Source: CAZSHG01 sp964606695 [NCBI: uncultured bacterium] (lineage in GTDB: Bacteria > UBP14 > UBA6098). From it: a stretch of DNA of 64,000 nucleotides. Shown piece after piece: positions 52,585 through 61,416 of this stretch. Position 1 is the stretch's first letter; every line of letters begins with the position of its first letter. Where the stretch lies: positions 155,628 to 219,627 of the forward strand of contig CAZSHG010000001.1 in NCBI GenBank assembly GCA_964606695.1, in the 5' to 3' direction. The notes beneath the pieces are model-generated. The model had not been told where the DNA came from. It ran no database searches and saw nothing but the letters and a program-made list of their open reading frames with translations. The translations under genes and the position numbers were made by a program.

Positions 52585-53465
52585 CGAGGATAACTCCCGA
52601 ATCTCCTGTTTATTTCCATTGCGGCTCTGATACCGTCTCCCACAGCAATTGCGGCCTGACGATATAAGCCGTTCACGACATCCCCAATAAAATACAACAG
52701 ACCCATTTTTTCAAGCTTTTCTTTTTGAAATAATAAATTCTCGCCGAGGAAATCCAATGACTGCTCTCTGCCGATGGCAACCAGAAGATAATCGGCTCTG
52801 ATGTCGATGACTTTTTCTTCATGCAGGCATCTGAGAGCCAGGCCGGAACTATCCCGTATTACGGTATCTAAATGGATATTCGGCCTGTAATCTATCCGTT
52901 CCGATAATATCGCCCTTTTGAATAGTAAGCGCAAACATTTATGTTCTCGGTTTCTATTGAGAATAACCACTTCATTCCGCTTCGATAAGTTCAAGGCATA
53001 ATCTAAAGCGGCATCTCCCGCTCCGATTATCGCTATACGCTTATCGGTTATTCCTTCGAGTTCTTTAATTCCATAAAAAAGGCTGTCGCCGATATGTTCT
53101 AAATTCGGTAATTTTATCGGCACTGTTCCTGTTGCCAAGATGAGTATTTTCGCCGTAATATCGAAATCGTCGGACGCTAACGCGAACTTCTCGCCTACGA
53201 TTTCAACTTCCCTAATTTCGTTTTTGCGAATTTCTACTTCAAAACCTTCGATCTGTTTTCTCATTAATTCCGCAAGTTCGTATCCGGGAATTCCACACGG
53301 AAAACCGGGATAATTCTCGACGAGATTGGCATCGTTAATCAGTCCGCCTATTTGGTTCTTTTCGAAAACGATGGGGTCGAAACCTGAACGTTTTAACTGG
53401 ATAGCCACAGCCACTCCCGCCGGCCCTGCGCCGATAATTACTATTTCCCGTGGTTTAACAATCAT
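52581..53465 (-). CDS. FAD/NAD(P) oxidoreductase, thioredoxin-reductase-like without CxxC
   Basis: 294 residues with an FAD motif (IIGAGPAGVAVAIQL), an NADPH motif (IIGAGDAALDYALNL) and the closing GDVVNGLYRQAAIAVGDGIRAA. Where thioredoxin reductases carry CATC, this protein reads FYGIKEL, so it cannot use a dithiol relay. It resembles the ferredoxin/flavodoxin-NADP reductase branch. Overlap with the radical SAM gene suggests it supplies electrons to that enzyme; this is inferred. Confidence 0.82.
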   Translation of the reverse strand: MIVKPREIVIIGAGPAGVAVAIQLKRSGFDPIVFEKNQIGGLINDANLVENYPGFPCGIPGYELAELMRKQIEGFEVEIRKNEIREVEIVGEKFALASDDFDITAKILILATGTVPIKLPNLEHIGDSLFYGIKELEGITDKRIAIIGAGDAALDYALNLSKRNEVVILNRNREHKCLRLLFKRAILSERIDYRPNIHLDTVIRDSSGLALRCLHEEKVIDIRADYLLVAIGREQSLDFLGENLLFQKEKLEKMGLLYFIGDVVNGLYRQAAIAVGDGIRAAMEINRRFGSYPR

Positions 53466-53474
53466 ATATTGATC

Positions 53475-53903
53475 CTAATATACCCCAAAAAAAGCTTCGT
53501 ATATCCAGTTGGCGATAAAAACTATAATAATCCCATACCGTAAAATCGCCTTACGTTTTTTGTTAACGTCCCATCTCGGAAGGGGTTTGCCGATAAAATA
53601 TCCAATGGCCGCAATCGCGCCCCATATAGATAAAGCGAATCCGCCGATAACAAACAGCGGATTCGCCACTATTGAATCCCAGACTCGCAATTCCGATAGC
53701 GCAATAACCGCGGTGCCGCTTCCACAACCAGGACACCTAATACCGAAAAGCGTTCTCGAAGGACAAATGAGCAACTCGGGTGGAATTATCGAGAAATAGT
53801 ATTTGCCGGTGATAACTCCAATCAAACCAATTATCGGCCAGATGCCGTGAATTGGATGGACATAGTTTCGTCTTTCCTTCGAATTATCCCGCACCAGCGG
53901 CAA
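53475..53903 (-). CDS. DUF2752 membrane protein
   Basis: 142 residues with three membrane helices and the family pattern CPSRTLFGIRCPGCGSGTA ... A-N-P-L-F-V. DUF2752 proteins are small inner-membrane proteins of unknown function with CPxC-G-rich loops. It overlaps the YIP1 gene by 20 nt. Confidence 0.85.
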   Translation of the reverse strand: MPLVRDNSKERRNYVHPIHGIWPIIGLIGVITGKYYFSIIPPELLICPSRTLFGIRCPGCGSGTAVIALSELRVWDSIVANPLFVIGGFALSIWGAIAAIGYFIGKPLPRWDVNKKRKAILRYGIIIVFIANWIYEAFFGVY

Positions 53904-54684
53904 GACCTGCTAATCCGCCCATCGCACAAACGAAAGGAATTAAAACAAGACAACACACGATCAGCGGTAGAAATATCGCAAGAAGCGCTTTCCCGGGCGT
54001 AATGTCATGCAGGTTAGACAGCGCCTTGACTTCCAATATCAACGTCCAGATTCCGGCTACTAAACTCCCTATGACAGGTATTATCTGAGCCAATTGTGGC
54101 GTCTGGGCAAAGCAAACCGATCTGAACGTAGCCTCGTAGTCTTCATTCGCACCGCCCAATATCATCAGGCTTAGATGAAGAATACCCGAGATGATGAAAA
54201 AACTGATCGGTATTGCGACTATCGATATCAGTATTGTCATAAACACGCTTGCAATCCCGGCGACCTGTTGTTGCATAACGTCGCTGAACTCGCCGCCCAA
54301 CATACCCGCCGTGCTGAAACCGATCGCATTTCCGATAACTCCCCATACCTGACCCAGGATTACACCGATTACTCCGAGCAAAGTCCCGTATAGAAGCGGT
54401 TTTCCAATTCCGCCGCTGGGCGAAAGCCGGGAAAAGAAATCCTCGGGCGTGGCCAGAGTTTCTTTGATGGTCTCTCCTAACGCTGTCCAGAATCCGAGTT
54501 CTTCCATTCTCTCCCAGGGCACATCTTCATCGTAGCCAAACCTGGAATTGAACGGCCCTTCGGGAACCATCTCCGGGGCCTGGTCGGCATCAACCTGCTT
54601 TTCCGGCGGAACGTAAGCTCCGCAATGAGTGCAGAATTCTTCTCTTACGCTTCCTCCACAATAGGGGCAATTTTTTTCTTCCAT
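53884..54684 (-). CDS. zinc-ribbon YIP1-family membrane protein
   Basis: 266 residues. An N-terminal zinc ribbon (CPYCGGSVREEFCTHCG) and a linker precede a five-helix YIP1 domain (FFIISGILHLSLMILGG, FRSVCFAQTPQLAQIIPVIGSLV, LVAGIWTLILEVKALSNLHDIT). YIP1 proteins are found in membrane trafficking of eukaryotes; in bacteria their role is unknown. AAGGAGG precedes the ATG. Confidence 0.82.
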   Translation of the reverse strand: MEEKNCPYCGGSVREEFCTHCGAYVPPEKQVDADQAPEMVPEGPFNSRFGYDEDVPWERMEELGFWTALGETIKETLATPEDFFSRLSPSGGIGKPLLYGTLLGVIGVILGQVWGVIGNAIGFSTAGMLGGEFSDVMQQQVAGIASVFMTILISIVAIPISFFIISGILHLSLMILGGANEDYEATFRSVCFAQTPQLAQIIPVIGSLVAGIWTLILEVKALSNLHDITPGKALLAIFLPLIVCCLVLIPFVCAMGGLAGLAAGAG

Positions 54685-54758
54685 GATTACCTCCTTTTCC
54701 CCAATGTCATTTCTATTTTATTATCATATTTTATCATATTTAACTCGCTAAATTATCC

Positions 54759-55424
54759 TTAGTCCATTCCTGCGACCATCATTATAGCTCCCACAAAGGG
54801 AATTATAGCTACGGCGGCAAGTAAACAACAGATAACCGGTATTATCGCCCAGGCAAGGATAGCTTTTGCGGTTGTAGTCTCGTGAGTTTCACGCAGGCCG
54901 ATTATCTCGACGGCTATTTTGTATAATCCAAGAATCGGTCCGACAATAGGGATAATCGTAAGCGCGCTGGCTCCGGACGAATAGCAAGCAACCTTGAATG
55001 TGTTGATATAACTACGTTTGTTCGCCCCGAAAATCATTAATCCCAGATGCATAACTCCGGCATTAATGAATAATTGCGGGACTATCCAGATTACCTGCAT
55101 TATAAATTGGAAAACCAGCCTTACCCCAACCGTGAACGTGCCCAGGAAAGCCATTTCCGGCTCGTTGCCAAATCCCGCCATGATCATTGGAGCCACCATG
55201 GCAAGCGGCACCACCCAGATGTAATTCACGATGACTACAAAAAGCGTGGTAATCCCACCGAAGAACAGCGGTTCACCAACTTCCTCGTCTTTCTTCATTA
55301 TTCTGAAGAAATCCGTCGGATGCGCGATAACCTGCCCGATAGTCTTCACAAGAGCGCTGAAGAATCCGAGCTCTTTTCTGTCGTCCCAGGCTACTTTATC
55401 CATTCTGTCGATATACTCGCCCAT
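54759..55424 (-). CDS. YIP1-family membrane protein
   Basis: A 221-residue paralogue of the neighbouring protein without a zinc ribbon. It shares LFINAGVMHLGLMIFGANKRSYINTFKVACYSSGASALTIIPIVG and the C-terminal I-G-L-R-E-T-H-E-T-T motif (compare L-S-N-L-H-D-I-T). Probably a tandem duplication; the two likely form a complex. Confidence 0.8.
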   Translation of the reverse strand: MGEYIDRMDKVAWDDRKELGFFSALVKTIGQVIAHPTDFFRIMKKDEEVGEPLFFGGITTLFVVIVNYIWVVPLAMVAPMIMAGFGNEPEMAFLGTFTVGVRLVFQFIMQVIWIVPQLFINAGVMHLGLMIFGANKRSYINTFKVACYSSGASALTIIPIVGPILGLYKIAVEIIGLRETHETTTAKAILAWAIIPVICCLLAAVAIIPFVGAIMMVAGMD

Positions 55425-55433
55425 AATCCTTCC

Positions 55434-57227
55434 TTACATATCGATCACTTCGAACACAACCCTGCGGTTTTTCTGCATATCTTCCTCGGTGGCGTTATCC
55501 GCAATCGGTTGAGATTCGCCGTAACCCATTACTTTTAATCTTGCACTCCCGACACCGTTCGAGATTAGCCAGTCGGCGACCGCTTGAGCACGTTCGGTGG
55601 AAAGTTTATTGTTATAAGCCGCCGTGCCCACACTGTCCGTGTGTCCGGCTATTTCTACAATTAAATTCGGATTGTCGTCCAGAAGTTCTTTCACCCGTGT
55701 AAGTTCCCCTACGGATTCCTGTCGCAGAGTCGCTTTATCGAAATCGAAGAATATGTTTCTTAAGACGGTTTGTGCGCCGCGTTTAATCGGATTAAGGATA
55801 ATATCGTGATCGATCTCGGCGTAAGCTTCGGCTTTCGTGAGGTCGAGGTTTTCGCTTGCGGGCAGGTAATTATCTTTTTCCGCGACGTATCCGTAGGCTT
55901 CGCCTACTGGAAGGACAATCATATACTCGCCCGTAACGTCTTTACTGTGCGCCATCCCCATCTCTTCGCCGGTCGATAATCTTTCCCATGATATATCCGC
56001 GCCGAGTGGAGTTGAATCCGGAGCCATAACAATACCGGATACGGTAACAACAGCGCCGGGGCGGGCTTTTTGAGGGAGGGTAATCTTCCAGATATCGCTC
56101 ATACCGATACTGCCCTCCCCGCTTGAGACAAAATATGCGATATCCCCCTGGGCGGGAATGGTATAATAAGCGTCCCAACCGGCGGAATTAACCTGTTTGC
56201 CGAGGTTCTCCGGACGCGACCATTTCGTCCAGGTCTCGTCGAGACGTTCCGTCTTATACATATCCTGGCTTCCCAGGCCTATTCTTCCGTTCGAGGAAAA
56301 ATATAAGGTTTTCTCGTCGGTAGCAAGGAACGGAGTGCCATCGGTGCCTTTCGTGTTGACATCCGCCCCCAGATTTAACGGTGCCGACCATGAACCGTCG
56401 GCGTTTTGGAAGCAGATATACAAATCGAGGTCGCCGTAGCCTTCTTTACGCTCAAGAGCCAGAAAAAGGTATTTGCCGCTCGTTGACATGAACGCGCTCG
56501 TCAGGAGGTTCTCGTTATAATAATCCGCGATCTCCACGGGCTCCGGGTCCCGCCACCGGCCTCCTTTGTATCTCGCAATGCTATGGCCGTCCAGTTTGCT
56601 ACCGTCGGGACGATATATTCCCCCGAGAAGAGCAGAAGTGCCGTCGGGCGAGATTGACAGTATGCCGTCATGGCCTTCCATATTGAGAGGGGGTCCGATA
56701 TTTTCCGCTGGTTGCCATTTGCCGTCGTCACCCTTCACCGAATAGTAGATATCCTGTTTGCCCTTACCGTGCGGCGATCCGTCAACTATAAAATATAGAG
56801 TTCTGCCGTCCGGGGAAATAACCGGCGCAAGCTCTTCGTAACGGCTGTTTACGGCAGGTCCTAAATTCTCGACCTTAACATCGGGATCCTCCGACGCTGT
56901 TACGATTTCCAGAAGTTCTGAGACCTGTTCCTTTCCTCTTCCGCCGGGTGTCATATTCAGGACTATCTTCAATTGTCCCGCCGCCGAATCCCAATCCTCC
57001 ATGCCGATGTACGCCTGTGCTATTGCCCTGTGGATTCTCATTTTGTCGCGTTCATCGACACCGCGTTTATCGAGGCATTTCTCGAAATCTTCGAGGGCGT
57101 CCCGAAATCTGTTTTCCTCGAGAGCCCTCCGGCCTCGTTGGAATTCGAGCGGCATCCGCGCTATTATAGTCGAGACTATCAACGCTAATACTATCAATAT
57201 CCTTATTTTTGACGATAAGAAACGCAT
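55434..57227 (-). CDS. PorE-like TPR/PD40/OmpA-family envelope protein
   Basis: 597 residues from ATG 57227 (AAAGGA upstream; two further in-frame Met lie before). It has a signal peptide, two to three TPRs (residues ~25-120), a WD40-like PD40 propeller (APVISPDGRTLYFI, ILSISPDGTSALLGG, PFLATDEKTLYFSSNGRIGLGSQDMY), a carboxypeptidase-regulatory-like domain (VTVSGIVMAPDSTPLGADI), and a C-terminal OmpA peptidoglycan-binding domain (FDFDKATL ... VEIAGHTDSVGTAAYNNKLSTERA). This order matches PorE, a peptidoglycan-anchored type IX secretion component. Unlike Porphyromonas PorE no lipobox is seen. Confidence 0.85.
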   Translation of the reverse strand: MRFLSSKIRILIVLALIVSTIIARMPLEFQRGRRALEENRFRDALEDFEKCLDKRGVDERDKMRIHRAIAQAYIGMEDWDSAAGQLKIVLNMTPGGRGKEQVSELLEIVTASEDPDVKVENLGPAVNSRYEELAPVISPDGRTLYFIVDGSPHGKGKQDIYYSVKGDDGKWQPAENIGPPLNMEGHDGILSISPDGTSALLGGIYRPDGSKLDGHSIARYKGGRWRDPEPVEIADYYNENLLTSAFMSTSGKYLFLALERKEGYGDLDLYICFQNADGSWSAPLNLGADVNTKGTDGTPFLATDEKTLYFSSNGRIGLGSQDMYKTERLDETWTKWSRPENLGKQVNSAGWDAYYTIPAQGDIAYFVSSGEGSIGMSDIWKITLPQKARPGAVVTVSGIVMAPDSTPLGADISWERLSTGEEMGMAHSKDVTGEYMIVLPVGEAYGYVAEKDNYLPASENLDLTKAEAYAEIDHDIILNPIKRGAQTVLRNIFFDFDKATLRQESVGELTRVKELLDDNPNLIVEIAGHTDSVGTAAYNNKLSTERAQAVADWLISNGVGSARLKVMGYGESQPIADNATEEDMQKNRRVVFEVIDM

Positions 57228-57358
57228 ATTCATCCTTTCATACCCATGAACAAGCCACTTATTCAATTTACAGAAAAAAATGTTCTACGGCAAACACTAA
57301 ATTAATGTGATTGCAACATATCATCTGATTGTTCCGCATTTCGAAAGGTTATAAATAC

Positions 57359-57383
57359 AAAAACCGTCCTATTTTAACAGGAC
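57359..57383 (-). terminator. terminator of the 57369-58454 gene
   Basis: Minus-strand stem GTCCT/AGGAC spanning the stop codon, followed by GG and five T (57363-57359). Confidence 0.7.
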
Positions 57384-58454
57384 AATCTTCGCCAAAGCAG
57401 AAGAACTAACGTTTTCAGCTTTGACGAAATAAACTCCTCCAGCGAGGTTTTCCGGCGGTTGCCAGATGGTCGAGGTCATTCCGGGCAATATTCTTATTTT
57501 ATCGACGGGTCGCCCGGATATGTCGAATATCTCTATTCCCTGTGGCGTTCCGTTATCGAAACTTATTCGGCAGGTCGAGTTGAACGGATTGGGCACAACG
57601 GAAATCGATATAACGCGGGGCAATTCTCTTTTTTCGTCGATACCTACCGGCCCCGACCATCCCTCGAGGCGCGCCATCATCCACCAAAAAGCCGCGCCTT
57701 TATGTTCGCAGTTTTCCCACGATGTGTGCGCGATTTCGTCGATACCGTAATGGGGGTGTTCCAGCGGGACGTCGTCGCCGTCGTATTCGTAGGTATTGTA
57801 TTCCCATTCGGAACTCGAGGGATTAAACCACCAGACGTCGATATCGCCGAAATCAAACAGCGGCTTGCTGTTTGCGGCGCAGTAATCTCGGATGATGTTG
57901 TTATTATTGAATCGCGTCCACCCGTCCCAGCCGTCGTATTGGGCGTGGCCGGTCATGTAAATAACAGTCACTCCCGGGTATTCGGCGTCGATGACGGCAA
58001 GGCTCTCGCAGTAGGCGTTCATCTGCGACGCGCTATAGTAACCCGGTTGGCCGCACCAGGCCCACATCGTGTATCGGATAGACGGGTGCCCGTCCAGGAC
58101 ATCACGGGTATTGTTCATACCCTCGGCTGTTTCCCAATATAATTCAGGTGTGATGTAATCGTCGCCGATGTCCTGACCATCGAAAATACAGAACACACCC
58201 GGGGTCGATGGTAGCGAGCACCAGCCGGCTTCGTAGGCGTAAAACGGATCCGTCCACATGATAGTATCGAGGCCGGCGATAAGCTGACCGCCGTGTGAGG
58301 TGTGCGCGTAATGCATATCTACGTTGGTTTTGACCGAATCTATCCAGACTGTGGGGATAAATGATAAATCGGTGCATGTGTGGTCGATGACCAATGCTTG
58401 AGAAAAAGCCGTCAGGGATAGCATGATAATCGATAACATAAGAGTTAAACGCAT
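57369..58454 (-). CDS. secreted protein with sorting domain, possibly SGNH/GDSL-like
   Basis: 361 residues from ATG 58454 (GAGGT upstream), with a signal peptide. The central region contains HYAHTSHGGQLI, SIRYTMWAWCGQPG, TVIYMTGHAQYDGWDGWTRFN and LFDFGDIDVWWFNP. The 'GHAQYD' and late His could serve a hydrolase, but I cannot place it in a named family. The C-terminus is a sorting-type domain (VVPNPFNSTCRISF ... GGVYFVKAE ... KIVLLK). Confidence 0.72.
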   Translation of the reverse strand: MRLTLMLSIIMLSLTAFSQALVIDHTCTDLSFIPTVWIDSVKTNVDMHYAHTSHGGQLIAGLDTIMWTDPFYAYEAGWCSLPSTPGVFCIFDGQDIGDDYITPELYWETAEGMNNTRDVLDGHPSIRYTMWAWCGQPGYYSASQMNAYCESLAVIDAEYPGVTVIYMTGHAQYDGWDGWTRFNNNNIIRDYCAANSKPLFDFGDIDVWWFNPSSSEWEYNTYEYDGDDVPLEHPHYGIDEIAHTSWENCEHKGAAFWWMMARLEGWSGPVGIDEKRELPRVISISVVPNPFNSTCRISFDNGTPQGIEIFDISGRPVDKIRILPGMTSTIWQPPENLAGGVYFVKAENVSSSALAKIVLLK

Positions 58455-58543
58455 ATTTACCTCGCTAAAAAAGGTTTCCAATCAAACACCAGTTTAATAA
58501 TAATTACAAAAGGAGGATTGGCGCAAGTTAATTTTTGTCTGGG

Positions 58544-59788
58544 TCAGTCTAACCTTTTAATTCCTTCATATATTCTGGGAATTCGTTTTTTGAGAGTTAC
58601 AAGGGAAAATTCTTCACAAACTCTTTTTCTTGCGGCTTCTCCCATTGATATACGTAGAAATTCATTTTGGGAGAGTTTTACTATCGCATCCGCCAGGTTT
58701 CGGACGTAGTTATTATAGTTATCGACCGGGAGTTTTATTCCGCAATCACTGGTAACGCTATATTTAGGGCCGCCGTAATCGGAGGTTATAACGGGAAGCC
58801 CTGCGCCCATCGCCTCTAAAATCGCCTGTCCACCATTTTCTCGTATTGTTGGCAGACAGAATATATCGGCCTTTGAAAGGGCTTCAATTACGGTTTTTCT
58901 TGGGACTCTACCATGCAGATTAATTACATCTCCTAATCCATTACGCGATATCATCTTACTTATCGAAATCGACAATGGGCCATCGCCATATATATCTAAT
59001 TTTATCTTATCCGTTAATTGCGGGAGCTCTTTTTTTATTATTCGTATTGCTTCGACGAGCATCTCGATTCCCTTTATAGGGGTCAACCTTCCCGAAAAAA
59101 CTATTTTAATGCAATTTTTTAGCTTTTTTTCACCACTCGATGTTTCCGCCTTAGAGAATTCTGCCATATCGATAAGTGTGTCGAATTGGATCATCGTTTT
59201 CTCGTGAACGTTTTTAGGAAGATATCTATAAAGGTATTCAGTTCCTATTATTATCCTCGATGCGTTCTGGATATATTCTATGTAATCCGGATTTTTTTTG
59301 AGACGATTGTAAAAAAACTCCCTCATTTTGTTTTTAATTTTCTCTTTCAACGGGAAAAGTCTTTCGAAACCCGATGGAGTCGAAATACCGCCGCCAAGCG
59401 GGCCTATTACATAATTAAAATCTGCTTTTTTAAACAAACTATTATAAGAGTGAATTCCGGAAGGCGAAAGGAAATGTGCAAATCGGTAATAACCAGAACT
59501 CATCCTCTGGATAAAATCATTTTCGATAGTTTCTATGAAAAGGCGATTTATTTTATCGAACCGCCACGATTTTTTTAAGGACTTTTCTTTGGGAGATTCG
59601 GCATCTATAAAGATAAATTTGATATTAAAAGGATAGGGATACTTTTCGATATCCTCGCTATGTTTTCTATGAACAAAGACATCTACATCGAAATATTCAG
59701 CGAGAGCCAGAATCCAGAAATGGGCTTTGGTTGCCTCTGATCCCATATATGGGTTAACATCATATGATATTACAAGGACCTTATTCAC
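58544..59788 (-). CDS. family 4 glycosyltransferase
   Basis: 414 residues with two Rossmann domains (GT-B). The C-terminal signature is clear: FSGRLTPIKGIEMLVEAI, LHGRVPRKTVIEALSKADIFCLPTIRENGGQAILEAMGAGLPVITSDYGG (the E-x7-E motif). It transfers an activated sugar to a surface glycan. It starts with GTG 59788 with only a weak RBS. Base composition is clearly more AT-rich than the neighbours (many Lys/Ile/Asn with A/T-ending codons), consistent with recent acquisition. No other polysaccharide genes adjoin it. Confidence 0.88.
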   Translation of the reverse strand: MNKVLVISYDVNPYMGSEATKAHFWILALAEYFDVDVFVHRKHSEDIEKYPYPFNIKFIFIDAESPKEKSLKKSWRFDKINRLFIETIENDFIQRMSSGYYRFAHFLSPSGIHSYNSLFKKADFNYVIGPLGGGISTPSGFERLFPLKEKIKNKMREFFYNRLKKNPDYIEYIQNASRIIIGTEYLYRYLPKNVHEKTMIQFDTLIDMAEFSKAETSSGEKKLKNCIKIVFSGRLTPIKGIEMLVEAIRIIKKELPQLTDKIKLDIYGDGPLSISISKMISRNGLGDVINLHGRVPRKTVIEALSKADIFCLPTIRENGGQAILEAMGAGLPVITSDYGGPKYSVTSDCGIKLPVDNYNNYVRNLADAIVKLSQNEFLRISMGEAARKRVCEEFSLVTLKKRIPRIYEGIKRLD

Positions 59789-59824
59789 GAAAAATTACTT
59801 CTTTAACTTCGCGATATTGATATT

Positions 59825-60100
59825 TCACCTGAACGTGTAATGTTTGCGGATATCCTCGATTATTTTCCAGACGCAGGCCATGCCAGTCGGAAATGTAACC
59901 AGGTCTTTCGCTTTTATCTCGACTGGCTGACCGTCTTCGGGAGTTATAACCGCGCGGCCTTCGAGGATATAACAGACCTCCGTGCTGTCGTATTCCCAGG
60001 GAAATTCCGAAACCTCTTTTGACCAAATCGGCCATGAATGGACGTTGAGTTCTTCGAGTTCGCCTTGTGACGGGTTGTGTTGAATTTGAATCTGGCTCAT
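59825..60100 (-). CDS. cupin-domain protein (DUF861/EutQ-like)
   Basis: A 91-residue single cupin from ATG 60100 (AAGGA 4 nt upstream; the longer frame to 60142 lacks an RBS). Motif WPIWSKEVSEFPWEYDSTEVCYILEGRAVITPEDGQ...DLVTFPTGMACVWKI matches Cupin_3, where the sheet may bind a small ligand or metal. The function is unknown. Confidence 0.82.
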   Translation of the reverse strand: MSQIQIQHNPSQGELEELNVHSWPIWSKEVSEFPWEYDSTEVCYILEGRAVITPEDGQPVEIKAKDLVTFPTGMACVWKIIEDIRKHYTFR

Positions 60101-60177
60101 AATATCCTTATTCTTGGCCGAAATAACCGACTTTCGAGTCAATTATATGTTTCGGCGCGTTTATTCTAAAGCTGTCT

Positions 60178-60202
60178 CCGGGGCGCGAAAACCACGCCCC
60201 GG
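60178..60202. terminator. possible terminator hairpin between small genes
   Basis: Perfect 8-bp stem CCGGGGCG/CGCCCCGG with a 9-nt loop between the cupin gene and the 60232 gene. No T run follows on either strand, so it is a weak terminator candidate or another stable hairpin. Confidence 0.4.
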
Positions 60203-60231
60203 GGCATTTCTCGATCGAACAGGTCGGATAT

Positions 60232-60696
60232 CTATTTCGCGGTTTTGAGATTGGCGTGGGCTACCCATTTCCAATCTTCGCCCAATTTTACAAATGTTGA
60301 CATCCGAGGGGCGGGTTTGGAATCCATCCTCTCGCCTTCGATAGTCTCTTCTACGGAAACGAAGTAGGTTACCACAAGAGTATTCCCATTTCGTGTAACT
60401 ACGAAATCTGTGAGTTTATATTCGCCCAGGTCGAGTCCGGAAATAAGTTCCAATTCCTCGTTTTTATCACGCGAACCGTCCTGATGGAGGGATTGGAAAT
60501 CATCCGCCATTATCGTTTTTAACTGATCTATATCCCCCTGTTTCATATACTTCCAAACCGTCTCGACGAGGTCTTTCCCCATTGTCGGGGCATCTTCCTT
60601 TTCGTTTCCGGGAACAGCGGTTTCCTCGGCGGCCAATAACGGCATTACGAACAACGTTATTAGCGCAACTACGATTAGCATCGAACTTTTTTTCAT
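60232..60696 (-). CDS. exported NTF2/DUF4440-like protein
   Basis: 154 residues from ATG 60696 (AAGGAGAG upstream) with a signal peptide ending near PLLAAE. The mature part has the alpha-plus-beta pattern of SnoaL/DUF4440 cone folds (ETVWKYMKQGDIDQLKTIMADDFQSLHQDGSRDKNEELELI ... MSTFVKLGEDWKWVAHANL). The ligand is unknown; no catalytic set can be assigned. Confidence 0.72.
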   Translation of the reverse strand: MKKSSMLIVVALITLFVMPLLAAEETAVPGNEKEDAPTMGKDLVETVWKYMKQGDIDQLKTIMADDFQSLHQDGSRDKNEELELISGLDLGEYKLTDFVVTRNGNTLVVTYFVSVEETIEGERMDSKPAPRMSTFVKLGEDWKWVAHANLKTAK

Positions 60697-60829
60697 GTTT
60701 CTCTCCTTATATATAGATTTTAGGCGAAATCTCCCGCCCACAAGGTTACCGTTTATTGTCAATCAAAATTAAAGGCATATTCCGCAGTTTTAAGCTGGAT
60801 AGACCAATCTCATTTCTACCCTAAGAAAG

Positions 60830-61384
60830 CTATTGCCCATCCAGTGTCTGGTATTCCATCGCAAAAAAGAACCACGTAATTTCGTCCTCATATTTCACAC
60901 AACCCGGCCAGAAAATATATAGAACCCATTCATCGCCCGGTGTAAAGAGTTCAGAATTCAGAATAACCTGCAACGTCGGTTCCTGAACGGGCAACCAATA
61001 CTCATCACCGCCCTCTTTAACGAGAAGTTCCCGCATATATAATCCCGGCAGTTCCTTATTGTTGTCGAAAGTTGTTACCCACATATACAGAAATCCCCGT
61101 TTGGCTGGATCGATTTCCCGAACCGGGCCGACATATTCGTAGATATTGCGGAATGTCGTCGGTTTGGGCATCAGGTTGATACCCTCGGCTTCTTCTAAAA
61201 CCCAGGGAGTTTCCTTTTCAATAACTTCGGCGATGCTACCGGGCACGTAGCGTTCCCACGAACCCGGTAGTGGCGGAGGGAGTTCTTCGCCGGAACTCGT
61301 TTTTTCTGCGAACATGGCATTCGGGAAAAACGCCAGTAATAAGGCGAATAATCCGAATACATGAATTGTCCTATTATACTTCAT
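60830..61384 (-). CDS. secreted protein of unknown function
   Basis: 184 residues with a signal peptide ending near AMFAEK. It contains LPPPLPGSWERYVPGSIAEVIEKETPWVLEE and several aromatic strands (YWLPVQEPTLQVIL, WVLYIFWPGC, ITWFFFAMEYQ). No family recognised. GGGA precedes the ATG. It lies 33 bp downstream of bioY. Confidence 0.6.
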   Translation of the reverse strand: MKYNRTIHVFGLFALLLAFFPNAMFAEKTSSGEELPPPLPGSWERYVPGSIAEVIEKETPWVLEEAEGINLMPKPTTFRNIYEYVGPVREIDPAKRGFLYMWVTTFDNNKELPGLYMRELLVKEGGDEYWLPVQEPTLQVILNSELFTPGDEWVLYIFWPGCVKYEDEITWFFFAMEYQTLDGQ

Positions 61385-61416
61385 AAATTCCCATCCCTAA
61401 TTATACAGTTCCCGAT

